64,000 nucleotides of DNA from Tamarix chinensis (GCA_030549775.1 CM060175.1:78524245-78588244); one strand, 5' to 3'. Positions 11,017 through 24,067 are shown, numbered from the stretch's first letter. Notes: a model not told the origin generated them from the sequence alone. Numbers and translations are program-made.

Positions 11017-14000
11017 TCAGGTCGAAGAAATGTTGGATATCTCTACCAAATGCTTATGTAACGCCTGAGGCTTAGAAAAGAATGGGGAGTGATCAGCACC
11101 TTTGAGATGGAACACCTGCTCTGGAGGGTATGCAGATACCATGAGCTCCTGTAATGTTACTGGAATGGCGTTATCTTCTAAAGTTTCTATGTAAAATCTC
11201 CTAACAGATCCATAATTCTCATCGGTAAGAACCAGTTTCTCTAAGACTGGAGCAAACGGGATGGACCTCATGGATACTGAAGCCAGTGCAACATCCTGAA
11301 CCATAAAATAACATAAAGGATTAAGAAAGAGCGCTGATATCACACGAAGCCACATCTATACATTTTTTTTGTTAATTTAAATTATGCTGAATTCTTCCTC
11401 CTCATCATAGAGACTAAAAGGGATTTTAAGATAGGGTTGTCGCTCTTAGGCTCCAAAAGCTATAGCAAGAGAGTATTGGCATTTGACAGCACCTTCAAGA
11501 AGGAATTAGAACAAAACAAATTACCCCGACAGAATGATGACTAAGTAAGCATAACAATCTACTACCATTAACTAAGATTACCTTCTAGAAGATAATTGCT
11601 TGATTCGTCTAATTAAAATTTAAATACTAAATAAGCAATTGAACTAATTGAGGACGCGGTCCTACAGCTACAGGACTAGACTCGCATCCTTCACTGCACA
11701 TAGCATGTTAGAATATCAAAACTGCCCATCCTGCTATCTTTACAGTATGTAAAATGCAAGTTTGCTAGTACTCCTATAGTTGGGTGCAGTCAGTCAGTCC
11801 GGCAATTTGTTAGAATCCCTTGAACGTACATAATGCACTTACCCTTGCAGGACTTTGGTTAAATAGCAAGTCCCTCAACAATGATTTGTCAAGATCAAAT
11901 GCCGTCGGAGGATTATCCTTGCCGTTTCCATACAAGAATATCTGTGCTTGTTGCATCAGGCCACTTGAATCAGTCTGCAGAAGATAATATTCGCATCAGC
12001 AAGATTCTAATGCTGATTATATAACAAGAGTTGCGGATTCAACTACCAGCTGATTAACCCTTCCTCTCCCTTGCTCTTATAAAGAGTCGGAATGTAAAAA
12101 ACTTTCCTCAATTAAATGAACGATGCAAGAGAGAACCCCTTCCCTGATCTCAAATTAATTACTAGAACATCATGATCGGGAATGGGTTTGAGGATGCTTC
12201 GTTCAGATACGAAAAAGAAAGTTAGAAGGACAAATAAACAAACAATCCTAGCCCCAATGCTATGTCTACAACCTCCAGCAAATCATAAAAAACCCTCCTA
12301 CGTAGGATTCACCTTGTTTGCTGTGAAATTCGTAAAGGACACCATACTGTAATCCAAAACAACCTCTCAAGGTAATATGCATGCTAGGCAGACACCAATC
12401 ATATCTATACAGGTGTAAACTCATGAAGCAATAGCTCCTTCTCCATCTTTTTCTACGTAGATTTGAGCTAGAAGGTGTATGACATGCCGGACCATAAAAC
12501 TATTATTTTCCAAAAGCCCCTTTCACAGGTTTCAGCTTATAACTTCAAGCGCTGTTTTTGGACTTCAGTACCTTTTAAGTGCAACCGCCTAAACTATACT
12601 AGAATCTCAGTACATGCTAAAGTAATACCCAAGTAGCCATCCTGGATACTCATAAGAATTCTAACATAATGGACGGAGGATTATGACTGGCTAGAATGAA
12701 CAAAAAGTTCGCTTTTACTTCCCTATGAACACTAAAGTTTAACCAGGACAACCTACGGATATATACAGAGAAAAAAAAGCAGGAGATAAGTCGATAGTAA
12801 ACCTGCTGTGAGAAAACGTCAATGGTACTTTGTCCACTAGTCAACATAGTTGCAGCAACAAAGACAGCTTTGGAGATTTTGGATGGATATAATTCCATTG
12901 CGTAGGATATGCACGCACCACCAAAATCATGTCCAACCAAAATCACCTGCGATCACCAAAATTTTAAAACAATCAATTTAAAATTCAATGCAAGGAGGTG
13001 AAAGAAACTGTAAAAAGGTTATATTCAATTGATATTCACTTCCTAGTTCTTATTCTTTCCAGCAACATTACACAAAAAAAAGGTGAATCCGTCACTCATG
13101 GTCTTCGGACCAGCGATCAACACGGTCTTTCGTAAATCCTATTTCTTTAGTAACCGCTCAGGATTGTTTAAGGGCATTTATCAGTAAAAGTTTACCAATG
13201 AAATCAGTAGGTACCTTTTTGCCATCAGCAATTTTGTCAAGAAAATCAGTAAGCGGCTTCGCATATTGAGAGAGACTTGAAATACCATTTGCATCAGATG
13301 GATGAATTCCAGAACCAGTCAGGTCTATTGAAGAAACCTTAAACCCAGATTCTTCTAAAAGAGCTATAGTCTTATACCAGCACCAAGCACCAAAACCGCC
13401 TCCATGAACCAGCAAAAAATGAACTGCCTCCAGACCTTCGAATTTTGCTTCCTGTCAAGATAGCATAATGGCATGAAAAAGACAGTACTACGTTTTTCCT
13501 CTGTCATGGATCAATCAAAGTTACATCTTTCGATAAACTATAGGTGTGATGAACGCAAAGTAAAACCACACAGACATGCAAGTGCTACTCCGAACACACG
13601 GTAAGAATTCACTTTCATGTTCTGTAATTCTGAAAAGGTATAGTCCTGTACTATAACAACAAACTTTGTTTTCAACTGAATATGATATGTTTGATCAGGC
13701 TGAGGTAAATTAATCAATGCATGTGCTGTACGAGACTGTCACACGCACTGGTGGGTGGTGGGAGGGCTTTAATCTTCTAATGCAGCAATTCAAAGCAATA
13801 ATTAAAAGAATTAAGGAAAAAAGGCAAGCACATTAAGTATAGTTCCTGCATTTAGAAATTCTTTTGAATGCTAAAACGTTCATATGATATATAGAGGATC
13901 CAGCTTCTGTCTTAGTATGACAGAGCTTTGGGTGTGCATATCAGAACTGAGATCCACCTAGACCGGAGTTTCTGACTTGAATGAGTTCATGTAGGCCCTA

Positions 14001-15458
14001 AAATAATTTTGATTCTTCCAAGTTCCACCGACCTCATGTATTGTTTTCTTCCCTATTTTTGGGTGGTTGGGGGGTCGGGGCGGGGCGGGGGCGGTGTATG
14101 GAATTCACCAATACAAACTCATATTGATAGAAAAATGTAAATCCCTACGTTTAATAAAACAAGTTGCCATGGATACTAAGAATAAACTTTAATCATTAAT
14201 ATTTTTTTAAATTATAAAGAAAAAAAATTATAAAAATATTTATTTAATTTGAATATAACCACTATATTTTTATGTAATTATGTATTATATATGGAAAAGA
14301 AATAAATAGTCAAAGTTTACACTTAAAAATTAAGAAATCTTTCTTTTAAAAATTGGAGCGAGTAATATTTGTGTTTTTAGAGTCCGAAGGAAGAAAAATG
14401 GAACATTTGGTATCCTCAACCAATAAGCCACGGCCTCTCGGTGTTTTTTTCTTTTTTAAAACATAAAATGGGTCGGTGCTTTTGGATTTTCATGGTGGGT
14501 TTTCGATGTGCTCATTAATATTTTACCAAGTTTCTGGTGTTAGGTTGAAATCTTGCCATAGATATCAATAAAAGAGGGAATGCCCCGCAAGCATTAAATG
14601 ATCTTAGTATCTTACCAAACTCACCGTTTCCCCAAACTTAAATAGCCCAGCAATCAAGTATGCATGTGGCATAGACACGCAAACATTCGCCAGCCCGAAA
14701 AACCCTCCCCACTTTGCTACTTGCCTTCTTATTAGTTCACATTTGATGTTCAAACTGCGTTAACGTTAATTAAAAGCCACCTTTTAAAACTACAGGTCCT
14801 AGTTCGATCCCCCCTGCCCACCCGTTTGATCAATACAAACTTATTCCTTTCTTCGCAAATTAAAAACATCCAGAATGATGGTAGGTAAAAAAAAAGAAAA
14901 AAAGAGAACTATAACATGAGTACCAAACTATATATAACATAGAACTCGATCATACCATTATCTAATGAGCACTACAACACCCATCATTCTGATTAATAAG
15001 CTGATGAGGCTGATTAATATTTTATCTAATGATTCCAAAGATATTAACAACAACAATAAACGAATAGGTACCTGATTAATAAGCTGATGAGGCTGAAGAA
15101 GAGGATCGGCAATCGACCTCGGCCTAGTACTCGAACTCCTAGGCAGATTAGATTGTTTTTTCCCGGTCGGGTATCTAGCGGATGTCGATCGATCGAAAAG
15201 CAACGACCCTCCATTCTGTTGCTGAAGAATTATAGCAGCAACAGCTAACGCTCGTTCCCGAATTACAGTATCCTCCGTCTCTTGATGACGTCGACGGCGA
15301 TTCGTGCTATTTTCCATCCTCGAAGACCGAATTCGATCCCATAGATTACTTGAACTGACTGCGGATGCCGACGTCGAGGCTTCACGACCGAGCCTTCTTG
15401 GGGGTTTCCTATTTACTCGTCCTTCTTCGTACGGCATGCACGCACACAGGTTCCCCAT
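11017..15458 (-). CDS. Methylesterase-like alpha/beta hydrolase, MES11-15 type, five exons
   Basis: Exons 15458-15072, 13451-13215, 12946-12803, 11974-11843 and 11295-11017 join in phase 0 to 392 aa; each intron has GT-AG borders. The family hydrolyses methyl esters of hormones such as methyl-IAA, methyl-jasmonate or methyl-salicylate. Visible marks: an oxyanion-loop region HGGGFGAWCWYK (about 145-156), nucleophile elbow GHDFGG with Asp215 where most members have Ser, ETLEDNAIP with the likely acid Asp341, and KGADHSPFF with His369. The Ser-to-Asp change is, as I recall, shared by the MES11-15 subgroup, so catalysis may differ or be lost. The N-terminus (about 130 residues) is Ser/Arg-rich and opens MGNLCAC, an N-myristoylation and palmitoylation-type signal; a plastid transit role has also been proposed for the group. 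The length fits the subgroup. I am sure of the family, not of the substrate. Confidence 0.93.
14061..14094 (+). other. G-quadruplex-type tract in methylesterase intron 1
   Basis: Successive runs of six, four, four and five G separated by loops of one or two bases lie in otherwise AT-rich intron 1 (13452-15071). The G-rich strand is plus, which is the template strand for this minus-strand gene. Folding is inferred from sequence only. Confidence 0.6.
14989..15095 (+). repeat. 24-bp direct repeat copying the exon 1/intron 1 border
   Basis: The 24 bases at 14989-15012 recur exactly at 15072-15095. The right copy is the last 24 bases of methylesterase exon 1 (minus strand), ending at the splice site; the left copy sits about 60 bases inside intron 1 and is not followed by GT, so it cannot be a second donor at the same place. 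Confidence 0.8.
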
Positions 15459-15563
15459 CTTCGGTCGTGCATGAGGCTTTGAGAGAATAATAGAATGCGA
15501 GAAGGTTTTGTCTAAGTAACAGCGTCGGTTGGTTATGGAACCTGACAGCCTCTCTGCTGGTTC

Positions 15564-15570
15564 TTATAAT
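15564..15570 (-). promoter_or_regulatory. Possible TATA box for the methylesterase gene
   Basis: ATTATAAG on the minus strand about 105 bases upstream of the ATG at 15458, within a locally GC-richer stretch. Position and sequence fit a TATA box with a 60-75 base 5' UTR. No transcript evidence is available. Confidence 0.3.
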
Positions 15571-15668
15571 GGGCGCGACGGAGGGCAGGGAAGGGAGGAG
15601 GAAGAGATGGGGGTGAGGTGGGAGGTGATGGTTACCGACTTTCATTGATTGATTCGGGTTTATTACAA

Positions 15669-17715
15669 GATCGTCGGTTGTGAAATGAAAGAAGGTAGCA
15701 GTGGTGGTGTGAAATGAAAAAAGGTCTAGTACAAGGTTTATTACAAGGTAGGTGCGATGTGATGCTTCCTCCTCAGCCGTGACTTAGGGGTGGGAAAAGC
15801 TGACTTTCTTTTTTCTTTTTTATCTCAAAAGTCAACACTCTAGCATCGTTATAATGATACAATACGACATGGATAAACTGCGCATAGGATTCTTAAACGC
15901 AGCAAAAAAACTACCTTTCAATTAGAAACTTTGATCAGTCGTAAATGAAAGAAGGTAGCAGTAGTATGTGATGTAATGCTTCTTCTTCGGCAGTTTGAGG
16001 AGTGAAACATGATGCCGATTAAATAATTAAATTATGACTCTCTTTTTTCTTAAAAAAATTATATGTGAAAGTCAATCCTATCCTAAACCAACATAATAAA
16101 AGTAATGTTAGATTAGAAGTTAGAGATTATTGATATAAATTTAAAGTCTCTAACAATCTACTATACTAAATTAAAGAATTAAAAAATTCAGTAATCTTTC
16201 TTAAAGAATTTAAGATCTAATTATGATATAACAAAAAGAAGAAACGAAAGAAAGAAAAAAGCTGAGATAAGAAAATAAAAAATAGGAGTAAAATCTTACA
16301 TTATATCACTTGATCAAAATAATACAATATAATATCTCTATACCTCTTATCCAGGTATATATAGTCATCTGCAGAAATCCAACATAACTTAGCTGCTAGC
16401 TATTATACTTGAGTTAATAGGCTGATTAACTTAATTCCAAAAAACAACCAGCATTATGTACTAATTACATACAGAAAAACTTAGTAGTATAATACATAAT
16501 AAGTGAAGTCAATATTTTTCTACAAATAAATTATAATATCTATTTAAAAAATGCAAAATATATATTTATGACGAATGTCCACCTCCTACAATGACTGTAA
16601 TCGGTGGTGAAATAAAAGAAAGAAGGTAGCATAAATGAGTAGGGCTGTGCAAAACCGGATATCCGTATCCGGTCGGATTTTTTTTTCGGATATCCGATCC
16701 GATCGGATATTTAGTAACCTATATCCGTATCCGTATCCATTAATAGCGGATATCCGAATAGTCGGATATCCGAAAAATCGGATACGGATATCGGATATAT
16801 CCGGTATATCCGATTATCCGAAAAATTTATATTTTTCAACAAAAAAGTCTTGTTTATGATCAGATATCCGAAAATTTGATAACTTAAATTCGGATATCCG
16901 ATATCCGATACCCAAACATTCGCATTGAAATATCCATATGTGATTATTTTAACCTGTTAGAATTAAATTAATATAAATTTAAAAATTCAAAGTCCATAAC
17001 AAATACAATAAATCAACAATAATCCAAATATACGTATTAAAATATCTAAATGTGGATATTTTAACCTTGTAGAATTAAATTAAAATAAATTCTAAAAATC
17101 CAAAGTCTATAACAAATACAACAAATTAACAATAATCCAAATATCTGCATTAAAATATCCAAATGTGGATATTTTAACCTTGTAGAATTAAATTAAAATA
17201 AATTCTAAAAATCCAAAGTCCATAACAAATACAACAATTCAACAATGATCTAAAGTCCAAAGCCCATAACACAAATACAACAATAATCTAAAGTCCATAA
17301 ATTCATAATTTTCGGGTTAAATAATTATATATATAATTTATTTAATAAAAAATATTTATATATTTTATTTTTAAAAAATATTTTTGTTATATACCGGATA
17401 TTTTAATCGGATCGGATAATCCGGAAAAATATCGGATCAGATATCCGCTCCGAAAATTTTTAATTTTGATCGGATCGAATATCCGCTCCGATTTTTAAAA
17501 CTCAGATCGAATATCCTAAAATTCGGATCGAATTTTTTAAATATCAGATCAAATTTTCGAATTACGGATTTTTTACACAGCCCTATAAATGAGTAATGTA
17601 ACGCTTACTCGTCAAGTGCCGCTCGAGGAGTGGGGCACTTGAGAAGGGGGAAAAGCCACCGATCAAATAAATGAATTCCGACTCTTTATCTCTCCCTCTC
17701 TTTTTTTCTCTTTGC
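15669..17715. repeat. Segment present in three degenerate direct copies upstream of the methylesterase
   Basis: Copy A (about 15669-15830), copy B (about 15933-16075) and copy C (about 16591-17715, split by the hAT element) share, in order, a GTCGGTTGTGAAATGAAAG-type start, GAAGGTAGCA, GATGTAATGCTTC(T/C)TC, a GGAGTGGGG-like block and a GACTCT(C/T)TTTTTTC tail. Copies are separated by AT-rich sequence. The shared order and orientation point to duplication of a gene-flanking segment rather than transposition. Copy limits are approximate. Confidence 0.65.
16640..17585. mobile_element. Non-autonomous hAT-superfamily transposon, 946 bp, with perfect 8-bp TSD
   Basis: Ends are TAGGGCTGTGCAAAA on the left and, inverted, TAGGGCTGTGTAAAA on the right. 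They are flanked by the exact 8-bp duplication TAAATGAG (16632-16639 and 17586-17593), the length made by hAT transposases. There is no transposase reading frame. Both subterminal zones carry many copies of GGATATCCG and ATCCGATCCG (16653-16910 and 17395-17545), probably transposase-binding sites. The centre (about 16910-17240) has three tandem copies of a unit of roughly 105 bases (AAATGTGGATATTTTAACC core). The short 74-aa frame at 16635-16859 is only translated repeats. Confidence 0.9.
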
Positions 17716-19255
17716 TTCAAGCCTTCAACGCCGTTTCATTTTTAGCCCTTTTATTGTGCCGGTAGAATGGTTGACGTGTTGTGATGCATAAAGAGAACTA
17801 AAAATCTCCTTTTCCGTACATGTCAGAATCACACCATTGCAAGGCACAGGCTCTTCTCTTTCCTTGACTTGCGCCTGTGATCTTTCATAGCTTTCACAGG
17901 AGCTCTTCACATGCCCAACTGTCGTGCTTTTAATACTTTCAGTGTATTTTTTATTATTATTTTTTTATAATTTATTTTCAGCTATCAGACATGAAGACTA
18001 GAGTTACCGCAGAAATCAACGCACGGATTCTGGTCCCGGATCAGAGCAGGGCCGGTGAGTCTAAAATCTAACTTGTTTAATGGACGTAGATTATTTAATG
18101 AAATAAAAAAGTACTGTAGTATATCTATACCTGCGGGTAGTAGTAGTAGTAGTATGAGTATGTATCTTCTACTGTATAGTTTGTGAATGGTGAGAAATTT
18201 TGTAATAATTTACCTCTATCTCCATTTTTTTCCTTTTTTTTAGTTTAATAACTTTGACGATCCTTACGACCCATCGCTTAATCACTTTTTAATACTTTGT
18301 TAGATTCTATAAACGACGCCTAGCTACCACTTCTTTAGATCCAAACTTTTTTGTTTTCATTCTTTTGATAGAAGATAATAATAAGTATATTGGATAAATA
18401 ATATATGATTTTAATCATTATCAAAACTTAAAAATTATTCGTAAAAGAAAATACGTGACACATGATTTCATATTATTATATTTAAGAATAAAAAATTATT
18501 TAATTACAAATTCTTTTTATATTAAATTATATATCATCGTAAAGTTAAATAACACGATTCAAAAGTTTAAAATACATTACAATGTTTATTTTAAGGATGC
18601 TACATCAAAAAATGATGATCGTCAATAATCATTACCATAAATTTGGAGGTAACAATTCTTACGTATAAATAAAAAATTAAATTATGTTCCTTCTTTTTTT
18701 ATGACATTTGTTAGACATCGGATAATTATGCCTTTATCGCTCAATTTTTAATGGGATATGACATTACTTATAGATATTTTCATGTGCATTTTTTGCATTG
18801 TATTGTGATGTATTATTCATTGTTATTTATGCATATAATATTTTTTATATTTTAATTTAAATGTACAATTTTAAAAATACTTATGTATTGAATGATACAT
18901 AAACTAGTATGATATTAACTAATACAAAAAAAAAAAAGCATTGAACCAACCCATAAAATCTTTCACTACAAGCAAGCAAAACAAAAACACTGAATCATTA
19001 TATACCTATAAATTAAGACGATATCTACTCATGGGAATGAGCAGCACGCATAAAAATGGATGGTCAACATGCTATATATTAAAAAAGATAACAATATACA
19101 TTTGTATACCAAGATAGATATTATATATGTGTATATGCTCATGATACAAGATGACTCAAAAGAGAAAGCCATATTAGAGATCTACATTAGGTGATCATAC
19201 ATTTCTTTACTTAGCCATATGAGTTTTAGAACTCCATTATTTATAACTAATGAAA
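17716..19255. other. Gene-free AT-rich sequence with short microsatellite
   Basis: No gene or RNA seen. Holds a GTAGTAGTAGTAGTAGT run at about 18138-18154. The 61-aa frame at 17725-17910 on the minus strand has no recognisable motif. Confidence 0.4.
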
Positions 19256-19259
19256 CAAT

Positions 19260-20470
19260 ATCACAACATAGTACAACTCCTAGGGCATAATATTCTTAAC
19301 AACTATTTTAGTTCGATGGAACATATTACTTCATAAAATAACTTATAGGCATAATACTCCTGACCACTTTTATCGTCCGGTAGAACATATTACATTGTAA
19401 AATAACTCTCGAGGCATAATGCTCCCAACCAATAATATTATCCAATGGGAACAACTAGCATACCTCTGTACTAACTTACACGATCCTTTTCTTTAATTAC
19501 TGATGTATTATTCATTCATTAACCATCACATAGCACTTAGTGTTGCATCACTAATCTTACTCGTCCCTATAGCACTTTTGGTAAGATTGTACTTGCTTTA
19601 TCATATGGGATCCTGTTTATCATTGTTACATAAAATATTACTTAACCCATTCCAACAATTTTGTATTATTTAAACACTTAGAATTGTATTGTGGTTAATC
19701 AAATCAAACATGTTGCGATCACATAAAGGAAAGACAAAGCACAAAATGATACAATGCACACGTTAAAAAAATTAATATGCCCCCATAAAATCCTAATTCA
19801 CAAATATGGCAAGCCTTATATCTAAAAATAGGATTAAAATTCAATATTTTTCATATAAAATATTGACCATGCCCTTAGAGTTTCTAAGTCCATGTTAAGC
19901 CATTTTCATATAATAGTAATACGTGTATTAAACATAACTAACCTAAATTAATCACACTTTGACCCAAATAACACTTGCACAACCTTAAATTTCAAAAATT
20001 AACTCAAAATTATCATTTTACCTTTAGTTATCGTAAACACCTCCAAACCTCTTACTAACATAACTTGATCCACACTCGATCAAACCCTAACACATTATCT
20101 ATCAAAATTTACGTAAAAAAACTCAATGAATATGATGACATACTTATCTTATCCAAAAAACTCACAACTTGATCCAAGTGCCCTTAAACCAAAAACAACA
20201 ACAAACTCCCAAAGTCCAACTTCCATCCCACGTTATATAAGAGACTCAAATATATAATTTGCTTAAATTAAATCAACCTGAATGACACAAAACCCTAAGG
20301 TTGAAACACACATACTCCTAGAATCACCAAAAATCAAACCTCAACGGAATACCTTCTCTAAAATACTAAACTCATAAATTAACACTTAATAACATGCTTG
20401 ATAAAAATAGCTAAAACACATATCATCATGCTCGAGAATTTACCACTAAACGTAGCATGATTATTAAGTT
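19260..20470 (-). repeat. Degenerate fragment of a Del-like gypsy LTR
   Basis: At 19268-19450 are about three tandem units with core AGGCATAATACTCCTGACCA followed by TTATCGTCCGGTAGAACAT. They match in order the CCACTATTAT...CCGGTGGAACGG repeats of the solo LTR at 54548-59139 in the same orientation. The following 1 kb resembles the adjacent part of that LTR only loosely. No LTR ends survive, so the limits are approximate and this is inference from the repeat module. Confidence 0.45.
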
Positions 20471-23317
20471 TGCTTACAATTTTTTTTATTGAAGCTAAGA
20501 TGAAAATAGAAAGTCTTATATTTTTATTTTTGTTTAAGGGCAAGAAGTCTCATATTTTTAGCTTAGTTATTATCGACTAGTTTATAAATTATAACAATAT
20601 GTAATTAAAACCAATGATTGTACATGAATGCATTAAAACAACTTGTATGCTACATCTTACATATACATGAATCTTTGATGAACTTCTAAACAAGCCTCTC
20701 ACCAGTTTACAAATGATCCTCCCACAAACATATAAATGAGCTAGCTTGTAAATAGACAAGCCAAGTCAAGTTAGCTAATTTATTAAATAAGCCTAAAAAT
20801 AAATCTCGAGTTCCATCTTAACTCGTTTAGGACCCTAGATTTGAGTAGGTATTTTTTTTCTTTTTGAAATTCCACCACTCTTTTGTTCATCTTTAATTCT
20901 TAATGATCCACTAAATGCATGTGTTAGGTTGGGATGAGAATAGATGCTTCAAACATCTAAGATGGAAAAATCCCTCATCATATTCATCATTTTATGGCAT
21001 AAAAGTAGTTCGTCTTTAATTATCATTTATATGATAAAGTCTATGAGTAGATGTTAAAAGCATCTCGAGTGGGAAATTTTGTCATTATTTTCATCATTCT
21101 ATGACATAAAAGTACAAATATTTTTTTTGATTGAAATCAACTAATATTAATTTATGAGAACAATGAAACATTTAAATATATATATATATATATAGAGAAA
21201 AAAATGGTTCCTAAACAAAAGATCATTAAAGCTCCTAATGACTCAATGTCAACAAACACATAGTTGCTCACCAACAAGAGGATCATTATCTACTCAAAAA
21301 TGCCAAAAAGAACATTCCACTAGAAATAATCACCAAATCACAGTGTTTTTACAAATATATGATGTAGACCACCAAAAAGAACATCCACAACAAACAACAC
21401 AATAAACATAGCTATCCTTATATATGTAACTCCTACATACAACCTCATCAAACATAGGGTTTCTCTACATGCGTACTTAACTTTACAGTGACCTAGATTA
21501 GTATCGCACTCTAAGTAAGTTTGAAAAATATGAATAAAAAATATAATCGGAGAAAAATACATTAGAATATATGAATTATATGAAGTTCATAAAGCTTATA
21601 CAAAAAAATTATAGGCAATTAGTCCAAGCCTCAAGTGCAGCACATGTGACTATAAAATCCTAGTATGATGAATTATAGTGATTTTTGACATATCTTGTGA
21701 AAATAAAAGGTGAATCTATTTTTAATTATAAATTATTTATTCTATATATATTTAGCCTAAAATAAAAAATAATGTCATAAAGAAATAACAAATTGTAAAA
21801 CTCATAACTTATTTGTTACATATTAACACTTGGTGTCTATATGAATTATGAACTGACTTCACTCGACCTATACGTAACTCGATCTAAAGTTATTAAACTT
21901 GAGCTAAGTTAGAACCATATAAAATTGACAAGTTTGAGATTGACTTGATCTAGTATTAATGCGAACTCATGATTGACCCAAATAAAAATCAAATCCAATT
22001 AATGTAATCTAAAAATATCCCCAAACCATGGTTGAACCCAAAACCAAACCCGAACCAATTGCATAGTGAGCCCAATCTAACCTAATTTGACCGAATGAAA
22101 TTAGGGTAAATTACTGATTTGTTATCTCTATATTTGGACCTCATATATAAATCTAGGACACTTAATTTGGTAAAAGACATGTATTAAATGATTATCAAAG
22201 TTGATTTTGGACCTAAAAAGTTTATCAATAAAAAATACTTTGCTACAAAAAAATAGTATTGCATGGATACCCTTTAGAAATGAAATTATTTCTAAAGTAA
22301 AGTGCATTTTTCTTGATGTAACCTATTGCTTTTAGAAAAACATGGACTGTCTTAAGATTTATTCAACTTAAGATAAAATATTTTCAAACTAATAATAACA
22401 TATTGTTATATAATTCCAAAAATGTCTATCTGAATCACTTTGTTTAAGCTAATGAGAGTTTTGAGTAAGGATAAAAGGAATAAATAAGGAAAGCTTAAAA
22501 TTATAGGCCTCATTCTCTACAATTGATTTTTGTTGCGATTTTTTTTATATGATCTGATTGGTGATTATTTGATTCGCTATGATCATATTATTATTGTGGT
22601 TGTCGTTGCTTCTTCTACCACTCCAACTGCTACCTAATAATAAAATTGAGTAATAAATTTAAATGATATTTAGTATTAATTTAAAAACATCTAGTAATAA
22701 TATTTGTATATTAAGATATATAATATTAGTCATAACTAACATTAAATAGCTAAAAGTAATCATTAGTGACAATTAAAAATAAAATAATTAATTATAATAC
22801 ATGTGGATAGTTTTTTAAAAACGAGTTATAATGAAAAATAAAATATAAATATGAATAATGTTAAACATAATTACTAATATTTAGTAACAATATTTATTTT
22901 GTAATTAATAGATAATAAAAATAAGAATATCTACTTAATTATTCTTAATAATAATTAATAATTATAAAATATATTAATAAGAATAATATAAATAATTAAT
23001 TACTAATATTTCACTAATCATATAAGTAATTAAAAATAATAGTTATTATTATCAAGATATTATTAATTAGATTATAATTGTAGTATTTAATATTAAATTA
23101 ATTAAATAATATTAATAATAGGTAGTAGTTGATTATATTATTTCAATATTATTATTACGAGAATACCAATAAGAATAGTCATAGTTATACATTTTTAATA
23201 AAATAATTAAGTAATAAATGTAAATTATTATTAATAATAATTAAGAAAGATAAATATTATATTAATCAAAATAAAATTAATCATTTTTTGAAATTAATAA
23301 AAAAAATTAGGAATAAT
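20471..23317. other. Gene-free AT-rich sequence
   Basis: Very AT-rich, with a (TA)n run at about 21178-21194 and oligo-A/T runs. No coding region, RNA gene or paired repeat ends recognised. Confidence 0.4.
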
Positions 23318-23574
23318 GCACCAAACAACTTTGAGTTTAGGCCAAATATACAAAATAACGACAAGTTTTTTTAAAATTTACTAAACAACCCTAAGTTTAT
23401 GACATTGCCTATCAAATAACCCTTAGTCTAAACACATAGGATTATATGTTGTAGTTCTTAAAGTGTACGAATGGCAATTTAATGCTTAAAGTTATAAACA
23501 TAGGATTATCTAATGAATTTTTAAAAACTCGGTTTATTTATATATTTTTTCTAAACTCAGAGATGTTTGGTGTA
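23318..23574. mobile_element. MITE-like element, family A copy 1, 257 bp
   Basis: Left end GCACCAAACAACTTTGAGTT and right end, inverted, TACACCAAACATCTCTGAGT form imperfect terminal inverted repeats of about 21 bases. The interior shares blocks such as ACCCTAAGTTTAT and ATCTAATGAATTTT with the copy at 30321-30558. No target duplication could be fixed, so the superfamily is open. Confidence 0.65.
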
Positions 23575-24064
23575 TTTTTTTCAAGTACATTAGTAGTATT
23601 TTTTTATTAGTTGTTAATCATATTTGATTATTACTATTTAAATAATTGATAAAGAGTATAATAATATTAAGAATAACATTAATCATTATTATATAAATAT
23701 TAAATTATGACTATGATCGTTTTAATCTTATCTAACATGATCATATGAGTTAAGAAAATATGTTGAGAAGAGCAAGTCATAACTACAAATGCACTGTTTA
23801 ACAACCATTATTTCTAAATTATTATCACATTTCAGTTGATGTGACTTAATACTCAAAAAATATAATTATTCTTAAATTTATTACAATTTAGTATAAAGCA
23901 TTATTCAATAAAAAATATTAGTAAGGAATATTTATTATGCAATCTAATTTGTAAACCAAAACAAACCAAATCGTAAGTTTTTAGTTTGTAGTGGCCTATT
24001 GGTTGAAAAATTATGATTTTATTTTAGAGTTACGATGTTTGGTTGTGATTTTAAGATTTAAATT

Positions 24065-24067
24065 ATT

